A stretch of DNA of 64,000 nucleotides from JBOZRQ01 sp050789255 (GTDB lineage: Bacteria; Bacillota; Sulfobacillia; Symbiobacteriales; Symbiobacteriaceae): NCBI GenBank assembly GCA_050789255.1, contig JBOZRQ010000011.1:62001-126000 (forward strand). Reading direction: 5' to 3'. Shown here one piece after another: positions 18,731 through 26,487 of this stretch (the first letter of the stretch is position 1; the number at the start of each line of letters is the position of its first letter). The position numbers were made by a program, and so were the translations under genes. The notes beneath the pieces are model-generated. The model searched no databases. It was not told where the DNA came from and saw only the letters and a program-made list of their open reading frames with translations.

Positions 18731-19975
18731 TTGCGCATCAAACCGATGATCGCTACGGGACTTCTCTGCGCCCTCTGCCTCGCCTCCGTTGGGACTCCGG
18801 CATTTGCGTCAGGAAGCGCCACCGTGGCGGTCGATCTTGTGACGAACTGGGGCGCCTCCGGGTTGTCCGAGTCCGAGATTTACGAGCTCAAGGCTGCGCC
18901 GGGCCCGCTGCGCATCGTGCTGAACGAGGTGCAACCGTCGGCCCGGGTTCGGGTGATGCTGCAGGATGCCGAATCCGGGGAGGTGCTCCTGGACCAGTAT
19001 GTGCGCAGCGGCGACCCGGTGATCGAACACGCCATCCAAAAGGAAGGGAGCTACCTCTTGCTGGTAGCCCCCAATCAGGTCAAAGCGGTTACCGTGCATG
19101 GGCAGGATCTGGTCGTAAAGGCCGGAGTGCCAGGGATCAAGCTGCCGACGATGAAGGCGTTCGAGACCAAGAACGCCGCCTTCACCGTGCAGGCGCAGAT
19201 CGTGGGCAGCCCGGCCGCCTCGCTGGAGCTGGCCGTGGCCGGGGCCAACGGCGGGGGCCAGGTCTTGGCGGAGAACGCCGTGCGGGCCGACGGTACCGTG
19301 GCGCCGGTGACCATTGATCCTGCGACCATGCAGGACGGTATCTACATGCTCCAGGCCACGGCCGCGGCGAAGGACTCGGGCAATCTCGCCGTCAACGCCC
19401 GGATCTTCCTGGTCGACCGGGTCGCCGCCTTCACGGATGTGGGCGCCGACCACTGGGCCCGCCGGTACGTGGAGGTGATGGCTCACCTGGGCATCGTGAG
19501 CGGCCGGGGCACCGGCACCTTCGCCCCGAGCCAGCCAGTCACCCGGGCGGAGTTCGCCAAGATGCTAGCGGGCGCCCTGAACCTTCAGGCCAGCGGCGGG
19601 AGCGCGGCGCCCTTCGCCGACATGCGCAGCGACTGGTCGAAGCCCTACATTCAGGCGATGTGGGAGGCCGGCCTGATCAAGGGTGAGTCGGTGGATGGCA
19701 AGCTGTACTACTTCCCGGACCGGACGATCAGCCGGGCGGAGGCGGCCACGATTGTGGGCCGGGTGCTGGGCGTCGATCAGCGGGACGTCAGCGCCGCGAA
19801 GGTAAGTCTGATCGACTATGCCAGCGTGCCGACCTGGGCCCGCCCCTCGGTGGTCACCCTTGCCGAGATGAAGTGGGTAAGCGGCTTCCCGGACGGCAGC
19901 TACAAGCCGATGGCGACCCTGAACCGGGACCAGGCCGCCAAGGTCCTGGGCAACTTTGTGGGCATCGCACCGTAG
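18731..19975 (+). CDS. S-layer homology (SLH) domain secreted protein
   Basis: The 414-residue protein has a signal peptide (1-27, cleavage near AFA-SG), an N-terminal region of about 200 residues with beta-rich character, and three SLH repeats at about 232-410. The repeats show FTDVGADHWARRYVEVMAHLG, FAPSQPVTRAEFAKML and FPDRTISRAEAATIVGRVL. SLH repeats bind secondary cell-wall polymer, so the protein should sit non-covalently on the cell surface. TTG at 18731 is the only start leaving an intact signal peptide, and AAGGGACGG lies upstream. It ends exactly where the convergent hypothetical gene ends. Confidence 0.9.
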   Translation: MRIKPMIATGLLCALCLASVGTPAFASGSATVAVDLVTNWGASGLSESEIYELKAAPGPLRIVLNEVQPSARVRVMLQDAESGEVLLDQYVRSGDPVIEHAIQKEGSYLLLVAPNQVKAVTVHGQDLVVKAGVPGIKLPTMKAFETKNAAFTVQAQIVGSPAASLELAVAGANGGGQVLAENAVRADGTVAPVTIDPATMQDGIYMLQATAAAKDSGNLAVNARIFLVDRVAAFTDVGADHWARRYVEVMAHLGIVSGRGTGTFAPSQPVTRAEFAKMLAGALNLQASGGSAAPFADMRSDWSKPYIQAMWEAGLIKGESVDGKLYYFPDRTISRAEAATIVGRVLGVDQRDVSAAKVSLIDYASVPTWARPSVVTLAEMKWVSGFPDGSYKPMATLNRDQAAKVLGNFVGIAP

Positions 19976-20416
19976 CTAGGCGGTCTGCAGGGCCTGGATA
20001 AGGAACAGTTCGGCCTGCCGCAGGCCCGTCGCCACGGACTGAAGGGTCGCCAGCGGAATCGACACCTGGCTGGGCTGCGGCGGGAAGATCTGGATCGTCA
20101 CCGTGGGTAGGGTGGAGAGCGTGGCGAGCACCTGGTTGATCTGCTGCGTCGCCGCGTTGATGAAGGTGACGAATGGCGGCGGTGGGAAGATTAGAGGTGC
20201 TGGAATTTGACCCAGCAGAGAGACCGCATTCTGCAGGGCGCTCTGCCAGATTTGGATGCGGGTAGAACTTACCGTTGCCGAGCCCCGCAGTTGGGCTTGA
20301 GGAAGCAGCGAGTCCACGTCGCGCCGAACTGCGTCGACGATCAGGGTGGCAGTCAGCAGCGGGGTATTTAAGGTGCCGGCCAACGGCGCCCCGAATAAGG
20401 ACGTGTTGATCAGCAA
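19976..20416 (-). CDS. Hypothetical protein
   Basis: I do not recognise this 146-residue protein. It is rich in Leu, Ala, Thr, Gln and Pro, with helical stretches (ALQNAVSLLGQI, INAATQQINQVLATL) separated by proline runs (PPPPF, PPQP). There is no clear signal peptide. The first start is TTG at 20416, with GGGAGG only 2 nt away; a start at CTG 20413 would give better spacing, so the exact start is uncertain. It is convergent with the SLH gene (stop codons abut) and divergent from the deacetylase gene. Confidence 0.6.
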   Translation of the reverse strand: MLINTSLFGAPLAGTLNTPLLTATLIVDAVRRDVDSLLPQAQLRGSATVSSTRIQIWQSALQNAVSLLGQIPAPLIFPPPPFVTFINAATQQINQVLATLSTLPTVTIQIFPPQPSQVSIPLATLQSVATGLRQAELFLIQALQTA

Positions 20417-20461
20417 CGCCTCCCTTCTGGGATAGGAACCTGCTTAAAGTCTATGCATGAG

Positions 20462-20500
20462 AGAACACCTCGGCCCGTACCTTGGGCCGAGGTGTTCTTT
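20462..20500 (+). promoter_or_regulatory. Strong hairpin directly upstream of the deacetylase start
   Basis: A perfect 15-bp stem (20462-20476 with 20484-20498) with a 7-nt loop ends 6 nt before the ATG at 20505. The only SD-like sequence, GAGGTG, is inside the 3' arm. No co-directional gene ends nearby that would need a terminator, so control of the downstream gene by attenuation or SD sequestration is plausible. Confidence 0.65.
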
Positions 20501-20504
20501 GCGT

Positions 20505-21677
20505 ATGCGTAAGCTGATTGTGGGTGCCCTCGTTTCGGTTCTCGCCGCCTGCCCCGTGCTGCTCCCGGCTGCTCCGGCCTCGGCCCGGTCGACGGTGCTC
20601 TACCAAGGTGTGGGGGCCTGTCGCGACATCGCTCTGACTTACGATGCGGAGTTCAGCCCCACCACCCAGGCCCTGATTGATACCCTCGACGAGTTGGGCG
20701 TGCGCTCCACCTGGTTCTTCGCCGGGGACTCGGTGGACAGTTATCCGTCGATCGTGCGGCAGGTGGCCGCCCATCATCAGATCGGCAACCACACGCACAA
20801 CCACCTGGAGCTGCCCAAGCAGAGTTCAGCAGAGATCCGGCGGCAGTTTGAGCTTGCTGACGCCCGCATCACTTTTGTGGCGGGGGTCAGTCCCCGGCCG
20901 ATCTGGCGTCCCCCGTATGGCGAGTACAACCTGACCGCGCTCGATATCGCCGAGCAGGAGGGCTATCCCTACACGGTGCTCTGGTCGATCGACACCCGGG
21001 ACTGGGCGGGCCCTTCTGCGGAGACCATTCGGCAGCGGATCGTGCAGGGCGCCTACCCCGGCGCCATCTCCCTGCAGCACGGCTTTCCCCCGAACACCGT
21101 GGAGGGCACCCGCCGTGCGATCGGAGACCTGCGGGCGCTGGGCTACCAGTTCCTGACCGTCACCGAGATCCTGGGCATCGACCGGCACCTGCGCGACTTC
21201 GGCGGGGATACATACAGGGTCCAGCCCGGCGACAGCTTCGAGTCCGTCGGTCGCTGCCACAACCTGAACGGCGCCCGGCTGGCCGCCTACAACGAGGCCG
21301 CCGATTTGGCGCCTGGGGACGTCCTGCGCATTCCCCATACGGACGAGGTAGTCACCCGGGTGCGCGGGGAGCGGCAGAGCCTGCCGGCCTATGCGCGGAT
21401 CGTGGACTCCCGGACGATGGTCCCCGTGGTGCTGGCCAACCGGCTCGGCGCGTCTGTGGTGTGGAACGGCACAGCTGCGGTGGTCACGACCGAAACGCTG
21501 CGCATCGAGATTACGCCCGGAAAGCGTGAGGCGCTGGTGAACGGCCTGCCCCTCGACATGGGGGCGCCCGCCTTCGTCGAGAACGGCCGGATCATCGTGC
21601 CGGCCCGGTTCCTCGCCGAGCAGTTGGGCTGGAAGGTTACCTGGGACGCCGCCACCTACACCGTGGACCTGCGCTGA
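20505..21677 (+). CDS. Secreted polysaccharide deacetylase (NodB fold) with LysM-like and copper-amine-oxidase-N-like domains
   Basis: The 390-residue protein has a signal peptide (1-28). A CE4/NodB domain (about 33-225) shows motif 1 as LTYDAEF, metal-binding NHTHNH, RPPYGEYN, DTRDW and SLQHG. The second Asp of the usual TFDD is Ala (residue 48), a variant seen in part of the family. A LysM-like segment (about 235-275, YRVQPGDSFESVGRCHNLN) follows, then a C-terminal copper amine oxidase N-like domain (about 290-390). It probably acts on peptidoglycan or other wall glycans. ATG 20505 is chosen because the signal peptide starts there. The next gene overlaps by TGATG. Confidence 0.9.
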   Translation: MRKLIVGALVSVLAACPVLLPAAPASARSTVLYQGVGACRDIALTYDAEFSPTTQALIDTLDELGVRSTWFFAGDSVDSYPSIVRQVAAHHQIGNHTHNHLELPKQSSAEIRRQFELADARITFVAGVSPRPIWRPPYGEYNLTALDIAEQEGYPYTVLWSIDTRDWAGPSAETIRQRIVQGAYPGAISLQHGFPPNTVEGTRRAIGDLRALGYQFLTVTEILGIDRHLRDFGGDTYRVQPGDSFESVGRCHNLNGARLAAYNEAADLAPGDVLRIPHTDEVVTRVRGERQSLPAYARIVDSRTMVPVVLANRLGASVVWNGTAAVVTTETLRIEITPGKREALVNGLPLDMGAPAFVENGRIIVPARFLAEQLGWKVTWDAATYTVDLR

Positions 21678-21862
21678 TGCTCACTCCGTTTTTGCCAGCC
21701 CCGGATGACCACTTCCTGGCGGCGGCTGAGGGGCAACGCTTGTCGGACGAGGAGCTCCACGCGCTGACGAAGCGGACCCTCGACACCTGCTACTCCATCG
21801 GAGGCAGCTACGCCGATGAAATGGTCAGGGAAGTAGCAAAGGTCCGGGCCAAGGAACTGTAA
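21677..21862 (+). CDS. Small hypothetical protein coupled to the deacetylase gene
   Basis: The 61-residue protein is acidic and mostly helical (LSDEELHALTKRTLDTCYSIG). I do not recognise it. Its ATG overlaps the deacetylase stop as TGATG, an arrangement that favours translational coupling and supports it being real. There is no signal peptide, so unlike its partner it should stay in the cytoplasm. Confidence 0.6.
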   Translation: MLTPFLPAPDDHFLAAAEGQRLSDEELHALTKRTLDTCYSIGGSYADEMVREVAKVRAKEL

Positions 21863-22501
21863 CCCTAGTGCGTGCCCAGCGATTTGATTCTGACGAATCG
21901 GCCTCGGCTGCTGGGGGGTGCGAATGTGCGTCCCTGGTTCACACAGTACAGGACCTGGGTCGTCGTGGTCCTGGTACTTTGAGTCATACCCGGCACAGTC
22001 CGGCTTGTCCAAGGGCTATGGGTGGCAAGACACCCAGGCGGGGAATACCCGCTTGGATCACGGACGTCGAACACTTCTTCTTTCGGTGACGCCGTTTCCA
22101 TCTTGGCGGGAGGCGCTCTGCCGGCCAGGTTCCACTAGAAATTTCCGGACAGCTTCTCGCCCGGGTGGGAAAATGTAGTGGAATCCGCAAAACTAGGAGG
22201 CCCGGAGGTCACTGAACCACCGTTTTCCGGCCTGATCCGGGCCGATATGCGCCCTCTGAGCCCACAAGAGCGATTTGCTGAGTGAACAGGCCCTCTAAAC
22301 GCGGGATTCCACTACAAATTCCCATTCGACCTGGCTCGCTCTCGGAAAAAAGTCGTTGAATCCTGCTTCCCTCACTAAGGGACCGCATTCTCAGGTTCCG
22401 CCTCGTAGGAGCAGGCCTCATCAGGGTACGCGCCCCAACCGCGCCGGAGAGGTTCACTCCTGGCTACCGGCCAGCCACTCTGACGTCTTTGCCAAAAGGC
22501 G
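21863..22501. other. Gene-free region with repeat element
   Basis: No convincing coding sequence is visible on either strand. The stretch is less GC-rich and less codon-like than its surroundings. It holds a small hairpin (GATTC/GAATC near 21884-21899) and a MITE-like element at 22166-22324. A third partial copy of the element's end lies at 22128-22148. Confidence 0.6.
22166..22324. mobile_element. MITE-like element with about 23-bp terminal inverted repeats
   Basis: TGGGAAAATGTAGTGGAATCC-GC at 22166-22188 is mirrored by GCGGGATTCCACTACAAATT-CCCA at 22301-22324, with two mismatches and one gap. The 159-bp unit has no ORF. A degenerate extra copy of the right end (TTCCACTAGAAATTTCC) lies at 22130-22146. 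Confidence 0.55.
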
Positions 22502-22795
22502 CTATGCCCGCCCACCACTCAGGAGGGTTGCGGCACAGGCAATCAGCCCACCAACAAGGAATGCGGTCCCTGCGAACCAGGAGATCAACCAGCCCAAGTG
22601 GTCCAGTGTCTCTCCGGCTGGGCTCAATCGCAATACCCTAACCATGAGTCCGGACAAAAGGCCCGCAGATGCGAGGCATACCCCTGCCGCCAGTAAGGCC
22701 AACAGGGGGTCTCCGATGACGAACCCCAGTACAGCGTTCGCCAAGGCCCCAACCAGGGCAACCCGAACCATAACCAAACGGATTCGTGCAGCCAC
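22502..22795 (-). CDS. Small membrane protein
   Basis: The 97-residue protein has about three hydrophobic segments (roughly residues 8-28, 30-50 and 65-92). A basic first turn (AARIRLVMVR) suggests an inside N-terminus. I do not recognise a family; the shape is like AtpI/ATP-synthase subunit I-type or small holin-like proteins, but no motif proves it. GTG at 22795 is preferred over GTG 22810 because GGAGGG lies 6 nt upstream. Confidence 0.55.
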   Translation of the reverse strand: MAARIRLVMVRVALVGALANAVLGFVIGDPLLALLAAGVCLASAGLLSGLMVRVLRLSPAGETLDHLGWLISWFAGTAFLVGGLIACAATLLSGGRA

Positions 22796-22869
22796 CCAAT
22801 GCCCTCCCACTGTGCCGACTTGGACCTAACGCTAAGTACGCGCCTGCGATGCCCTGGTCCCTGGATAAA

Positions 22870-22980
22870 TCAATCCGCGCTCCCATACGCCGATACTGGG
22901 CGCCCCCTTAGGCCCGGTACAGGTCGATCTCGGCCTCGGTCAGGAGACACTGGCGGCACGGGCCGTCAGCGGGACTAACG
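22870..22980 (-). pseudogene. Remnant of the 3' end of a GGDEF-domain gene
   Basis: About 110 bp closely matches, at the nucleotide level, the last part of the diguanylate cyclase gene ending at 23793. Both include the stop-proximal block CCGCGCTCCCATACGCCG and GCCCGGTACAGGTCGAT. Relative to the intact gene the fragment has a 2-nt deletion and several substitutions, and the rest of the gene is absent. It is a decayed duplicate or recombination scar. Confidence 0.75.
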
Positions 22981-23045
22981 GAACAAAAGCCGGGTCTAAG
23001 ACGTCTCAACCACAGGGCAAGTGCGCAATTTATGAGGTGACCCAG

Positions 23046-23720
23046 TTGTCCAGACGATCCAAGTTATTCACTCCGCAGACACTGCTGCTGCTCCTGCTGT
23101 TCGTTGGGATGGGATGGGTTGCAGCAGGGTTCTGGGGCAACCCATGGGTGCGTCTAACCTTGAGCGGGCGGGTTACCGACTATCTCAGCGACCGGTACCC
23201 GCAGACACGCTTTGTGGTCGCCAGTACGGGCTACGACTTCCTGAACGGGAGGTACGTGGTCAGTGTGACGTCCGACACTAAGCCCGCCATCACGGCCATC
23301 GTTGAACTATACCGGAATGGCAAAGCCCACGATGATTACCTGGAGCAGAAGTTGGAGGTCGAAATGGCAGGGCGGCTGACACCGGTCGTGAAGTCGGCGC
23401 TGCCCGAGGCAACCGTCACCGCCAAAGTGGCTTTGCTCGACGACAGTAAGTACGGCGAGGAGGTCACCTATGGACCAGCAGTCAGGGGCAGACTGTCGGT
23501 GGGGGTCAGCTGGAATCTAGCCTCGACCGAGCCAGAGCGCTTTGTGCAACAGGCGACGGCAGTGCTGGCTGCCTTCCGACAAAGCGGGCTGCGCATAGAC
23601 CAGTGCACCTTCTGGGGACGACTCGGCGATCGAAGCTATGCACTCAGTCTGACGCACGCACAGATGGCGTTCACGGATGAACAACTCTTGCCACTGGTAG
23701 GTAGACCGGGAAAATGGTAG
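23046..23720 (+). CDS. Membrane-anchored hypothetical protein (YfjL-like)
   Basis: The 224-residue protein has one N-terminal membrane segment (about residues 10-32, TLLLLLLFVGMGWVAAGFWG). The outside domain is beta-rich, with conserved-looking SDRYPQTRFVVASTGYDFLNGRYVVSVTS (two blocks of this). That layout resembles the YfjL-like proteins of Bacillus, whose function is unknown. TTG at 23046 is preferred over GTG 23037 because GAGGTGA then lies 5 nt upstream. It sits between the GGDEF remnant and the intact, convergent GGDEF gene. Confidence 0.7.
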   Translation: MSRRSKLFTPQTLLLLLLFVGMGWVAAGFWGNPWVRLTLSGRVTDYLSDRYPQTRFVVASTGYDFLNGRYVVSVTSDTKPAITAIVELYRNGKAHDDYLEQKLEVEMAGRLTPVVKSALPEATVTAKVALLDDSKYGEEVTYGPAVRGRLSVGVSWNLASTEPERFVQQATAVLAAFRQSGLRIDQCTFWGRLGDRSYALSLTHAQMAFTDEQLLPLVGRPGKW

Positions 23721-23792
23721 AGGCCAGACGGCCACCTAAGATGACGAAAATGAAGCCCCCGGACCGGGGGCTTCACTATTTTGCCAGCAGGG

Positions 23793-24752
23793 TCAGTCCG
23801 CGCTCCCATACGCCGAAACTGGGCGCCGTCCCTTGGCCCGGTACAGGTCGATGTCGGCCTTGGTCTGCACGCACTGGCGAGACACCCCGTCGGTCGGGCT
23901 CACGGCCACGCCGTACGAGGCGGTCACGGTGACAGTGTGGCCGCCCGGGAGCTCAAGCCCCGAAGCCGCGAGCTGATCGACGAACCCGGCCGCCCAGGCC
24001 GACGCCTCTTCCCGGCCCACGCCAGGGATCAGGACCATGAACTCATCCCCGCCGTAGCGCCCTGCGACGGCCCCGGGCGGCAGGGCGGCCCGCAGCTGCC
24101 GGCCCAGGTGGCGCAGCACCTCGTCCCCGGCCTGGTGCCCGTAGCTGTCGTTGAAGTACTTGAAGTTGTCCAGGTCCACCATCACCATCGCCGTGCACTG
24201 ACCGGGGCGGGCGAGCATCTCGTCGCCACGCTTCATCAGCGCACGGTGGTTGAGCAGCCCGGTCATCTCATCGGTGCTAGCCTGCAGCTCCAGCCGCCGG
24301 TGACCATCCGTCAGCCCCTTCACCAGCACGGTCATCAGGAAGATGCCCGCCAGGTCGACCAGTACCCGGTCATAGCCGGCATCCCTCCACTCGGCGCCAG
24401 CGAGGAGCACGAACGAGAGCGCGGCCAGCCCCAGGGCCTGCGGCCACCTGAGCCGGGTCGCCGCAGCGGCAGTGAAGAGATGAAACAGGTAGCCAAAGAG
24501 GCTGCTCTGGCCGGGCTCCAGGTAGAGCCCGGCAGCGAAGGCGCCCAGCCCTGCCGCGGCCGGCAGCAAGACCCAGCCCTTCAGGCGGTCAGCCCCTTGC
24601 ATCACGATGACAAAGCAGATCAGTCCCGCCAGCAGCCAGGGATGATGGCGCCCGGGGGCGGTCAATCCCAGGACCGCCGCCAGGGCGGTGGCAGCAAGGC
24701 ACAGCACGCACAAGAATTGCTCGGTCTGGGGTCTCTCTGCAAGCATCCGCAA
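23793..24752 (-). CDS. Membrane diguanylate cyclase (GGDEF)
   Basis: The 319-residue protein has six or so membrane segments in residues 12-150, then a GGDEF domain (about 160-319). The active-site motif GGDEF is intact at residues 234-238, and STDEMTGLLNHRAL and DLDNFKYFND are present, so it should make c-di-GMP from two GTP. I do not see the RxxD inhibitory site just before the active site. The membrane part could sense an unknown signal. TTG at 24752 is chosen because AGGAGG lies 9 nt upstream (ATG at 24746 is the alternative). A leader with a terminator hairpin precedes it. Confidence 0.9.
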   Translation of the reverse strand: MRMLAERPQTEQFLCVLCLAATALAAVLGLTAPGRHHPWLLAGLICFVIVMQGADRLKGWVLLPAAAGLGAFAAGLYLEPGQSSLFGYLFHLFTAAAATRLRWPQALGLAALSFVLLAGAEWRDAGYDRVLVDLAGIFLMTVLVKGLTDGHRRLELQASTDEMTGLLNHRALMKRGDEMLARPGQCTAMVMVDLDNFKYFNDSYGHQAGDEVLRHLGRQLRAALPPGAVAGRYGGDEFMVLIPGVGREEASAWAAGFVDQLAASGLELPGGHTVTVTASYGVAVSPTDGVSRQCVQTKADIDLYRAKGRRPVSAYGSAD

Positions 24753-24776
24753 CGCCCATTCCCTCCTGGCCGTATG

Positions 24777-24812
24777 CAAAAAGGGCGCTCCTGCGCTGAG
24801 CAGGCCGCCCTT
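24777..24812 (-). terminator. Terminator hairpin in the diguanylate cyclase leader
   Basis: On the minus strand a stem AAGGGCG/CGCCCTT with an inner CCTGC/GCAGG arm is followed by TTTTT, only 25 nt before the TTG start. No other minus-strand gene ends here, since the SDR gene runs leftward from 25678 and ends at 24932, 120 nt upstream. It may therefore be the terminator of the SDR/HAD operon or an attenuator for the cyclase gene. Confidence 0.75.
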
Positions 24813-24931
24813 GACACATCGTCGCTTTCGCCGGGTTTGCCCCTCGTTGGGAACTACTTGACGAGAGGATAGCACGATATTGCGATAGTTTCAACAACAT
24901 AACACGAATTTGACCAAATGTTGACGAATGC

Positions 24932-25678
24932 CTAAACCACAACCCCGCCGTTGGGGCTGATCACCTGTCCTGTGATAAACCCGGCCTGGGGGCCGACCAG
25001 GAACCTCACCACCGCTCCGATCTCATCGGGGGTGCCCAGGCGCCGCACCGGGGTGCGGGCCAGCCACTCCTGCAGGGCCGGGCCGGGCTCCAGCACCTCG
25101 TTCATGTCGGTCTGGATCGCGCCGGGGGCGACGGCGTTCACCGTGATGCCCGCCGGCCCCACCTCCTGCGCCAGGGCTTTGGTGAAGCCGATCTGCCCCG
25201 CCTTGGCCGCGCTGTACGGCACCTCCATCGCAGCGCCGGTCATCCCCCAGATGCTGCTGATGGTGACGATGCGCCCGTGGCCCTGAGGGACCATGTGCTT
25301 GAGCGCCGCCCGACTGCAGGCGTACACGCCCCGCAGGTGGATCGCCATGAAGCGGTCCCACTCCTCCACCGATGTGTCGGCCAGGAGGTTCTGCGACCAG
25401 TTGCCGGCGTTGTTAATCAGGATGTCGATCCGCCCGTAGCGGGCCACGGTCTGGCCGACCATGGCGGCGCACGCTGCGGCATCGGCCACGTCCGCCTGCC
25501 AGGCGAAGGCCCGTCCGCCCCTCGCCGTGATCTCAGCTACCACCGCTTCGGCGGCCTCGGCCTGCGAAAGGTAGTTCACGGCCACCGCGGCGCCCGCTGA
25601 CGCCAACTGCAAGGCAATCGACCGCCCGATGCCCCGGGAGGCCCCGGTGACCAGTGCCACCTGCCCCATCAGTTCCAT
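24932..25678 (-). CDS. Short-chain dehydrogenase/reductase (FabG-like)
   Basis: The 248-residue enzyme is a classical SDR. It shows TGASRGIG (residues 11-18) for NAD(P) binding, NNAGNW, the catalytic Ser of ISSIWG, and the YSAAK catalytic Tyr/Lys, ending in a GQVISPNGG block. It resembles 3-oxoacyl-ACP reductases, but isolated FabG-like SDRs act on many substrates and none can be assigned here. ATG at 25678 is 1 nt after the upstream HAD gene stop, so they are co-transcribed. Confidence 0.88.
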   Translation of the reverse strand: MELMGQVALVTGASRGIGRSIALQLASAGAAVAVNYLSQAEAAEAVVAEITARGGRAFAWQADVADAAACAAMVGQTVARYGRIDILINNAGNWSQNLLADTSVEEWDRFMAIHLRGVYACSRAALKHMVPQGHGRIVTISSIWGMTGAAMEVPYSAAKAGQIGFTKALAQEVGPAGITVNAVAPGAIQTDMNEVLEPGPALQEWLARTPVRRLGTPDEIGAVVRFLVGPQAGFITGQVISPNGGVVV

Positions 25679-25679
25679 G

Positions 25680-26372
25680 CTAGTTCCCTGCCTTCTGGGC
25701 CAGCAGCAGAAGCCCGCGCAGATCCTCGATGGTCAGCACCTCATGCCCGGTGCTGATGCCGGTGCGGTTGAGCCATACCGGCCGAATGCCCGCCCGGATC
25801 GCCCCGGTCACATCCTCCTCAAAACTGGGTCCCACATGGACGGTGTCCACCGGGCCTACGCCCAGCTCGTTCAGCGCCCGCCTAAAGATGAAGGGATCGG
25901 GTTTGGCCGCCCCGACCTCCAGGGAGGAGACCACCGCATCGATATAGATGTCGATCTCGAACTCGAGGATCATCCGGCGCAGGGAGGGCTCCCAGTTCGA
26001 GACCACACCCAGCTTGAAGCCCCGGTTCTGCAGCTCCTCGAGCACCGGCAGCGCCTCGGGGTACAGCGAGTAGTAGGCGCTGTACTGGTGGATCGCCTCC
26101 AGGAGGCGCATCAGCAGGGCGTGGGTGGGGAAGGGAACCCCCAGGTTCTTCAGCAGCGGGCCGATGATCGCCCGGTGGTAATCGTTCTCCTGCTCCTCGG
26201 TCCGCATGGCGGTGCGCAGGCTCCGCAGCTCCTCGGGCAGCCGGTTCAGCGCCTCGGTGACCTCGATCGGCTCGGCGTTGATCGACTCCGCCCGGAAGAC
26301 CTCGCTGAGAAAGTCGGCGCCGGACGGCCCGTAGACCAGGGCGCGAATATCCATGGTAATCGCCCGAATCAC
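25680..26372 (-). CDS. HAD-superfamily hydrolase with atypical motif I
   Basis: The 230-residue protein has the HAD fold with a helical cap (about residues 15-95), motif II as GVVSNWEP, and motif III/IV as GAAKPDPFIF and VGPSFEEDVTGAIRAG. Motif I reads ITMDIRALVYG: the nucleophile Asp8 is present, but the usual second Asp or Gly-Thr is replaced by Arg-Ala-Leu-Val. Activity as a phosphatase is therefore uncertain. GTG at 26372 lies after a G-run. It is the first gene of an SDR operon and divergent from the glutamate-synthase-like gene. Confidence 0.82.
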   Translation of the reverse strand: MIRAITMDIRALVYGPSGADFLSEVFRAESINAEPIEVTEALNRLPEELRSLRTAMRTEEQENDYHRAIIGPLLKNLGVPFPTHALLMRLLEAIHQYSAYYSLYPEALPVLEELQNRGFKLGVVSNWEPSLRRMILEFEIDIYIDAVVSSLEVGAAKPDPFIFRRALNELGVGPVDTVHVGPSFEEDVTGAIRAGIRPVWLNRTGISTGHEVLTIEDLRGLLLLAQKAGN

Positions 26373-26487
26373 GCTCTAAGACCCCCATCTTGCTGGCTCT
26401 CCATTCGGATATGCTTTCCACTTGCGGGCTCGAATCCCCTCTCACGGGCATACTACCCGGAGAGTTTCCGGCAAGGAGGCGGCTACA

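Noticed and set aside
20457..20459. ATG at 20457 as the deacetylase start
   Set aside because: It would add 16 residues before the signal peptide, encoded by the hairpin, and has no SD at proper distance.
24813..24870. Calling the diguanylate cyclase leader a GEMM-I riboswitch
   Set aside because: Only GGCAAACC and a GAAA loop match; the conserved GGGACGCAAAGCC half and the tetraloop-stem pairing are absent, unlike the clear GEMM-I at 59482.
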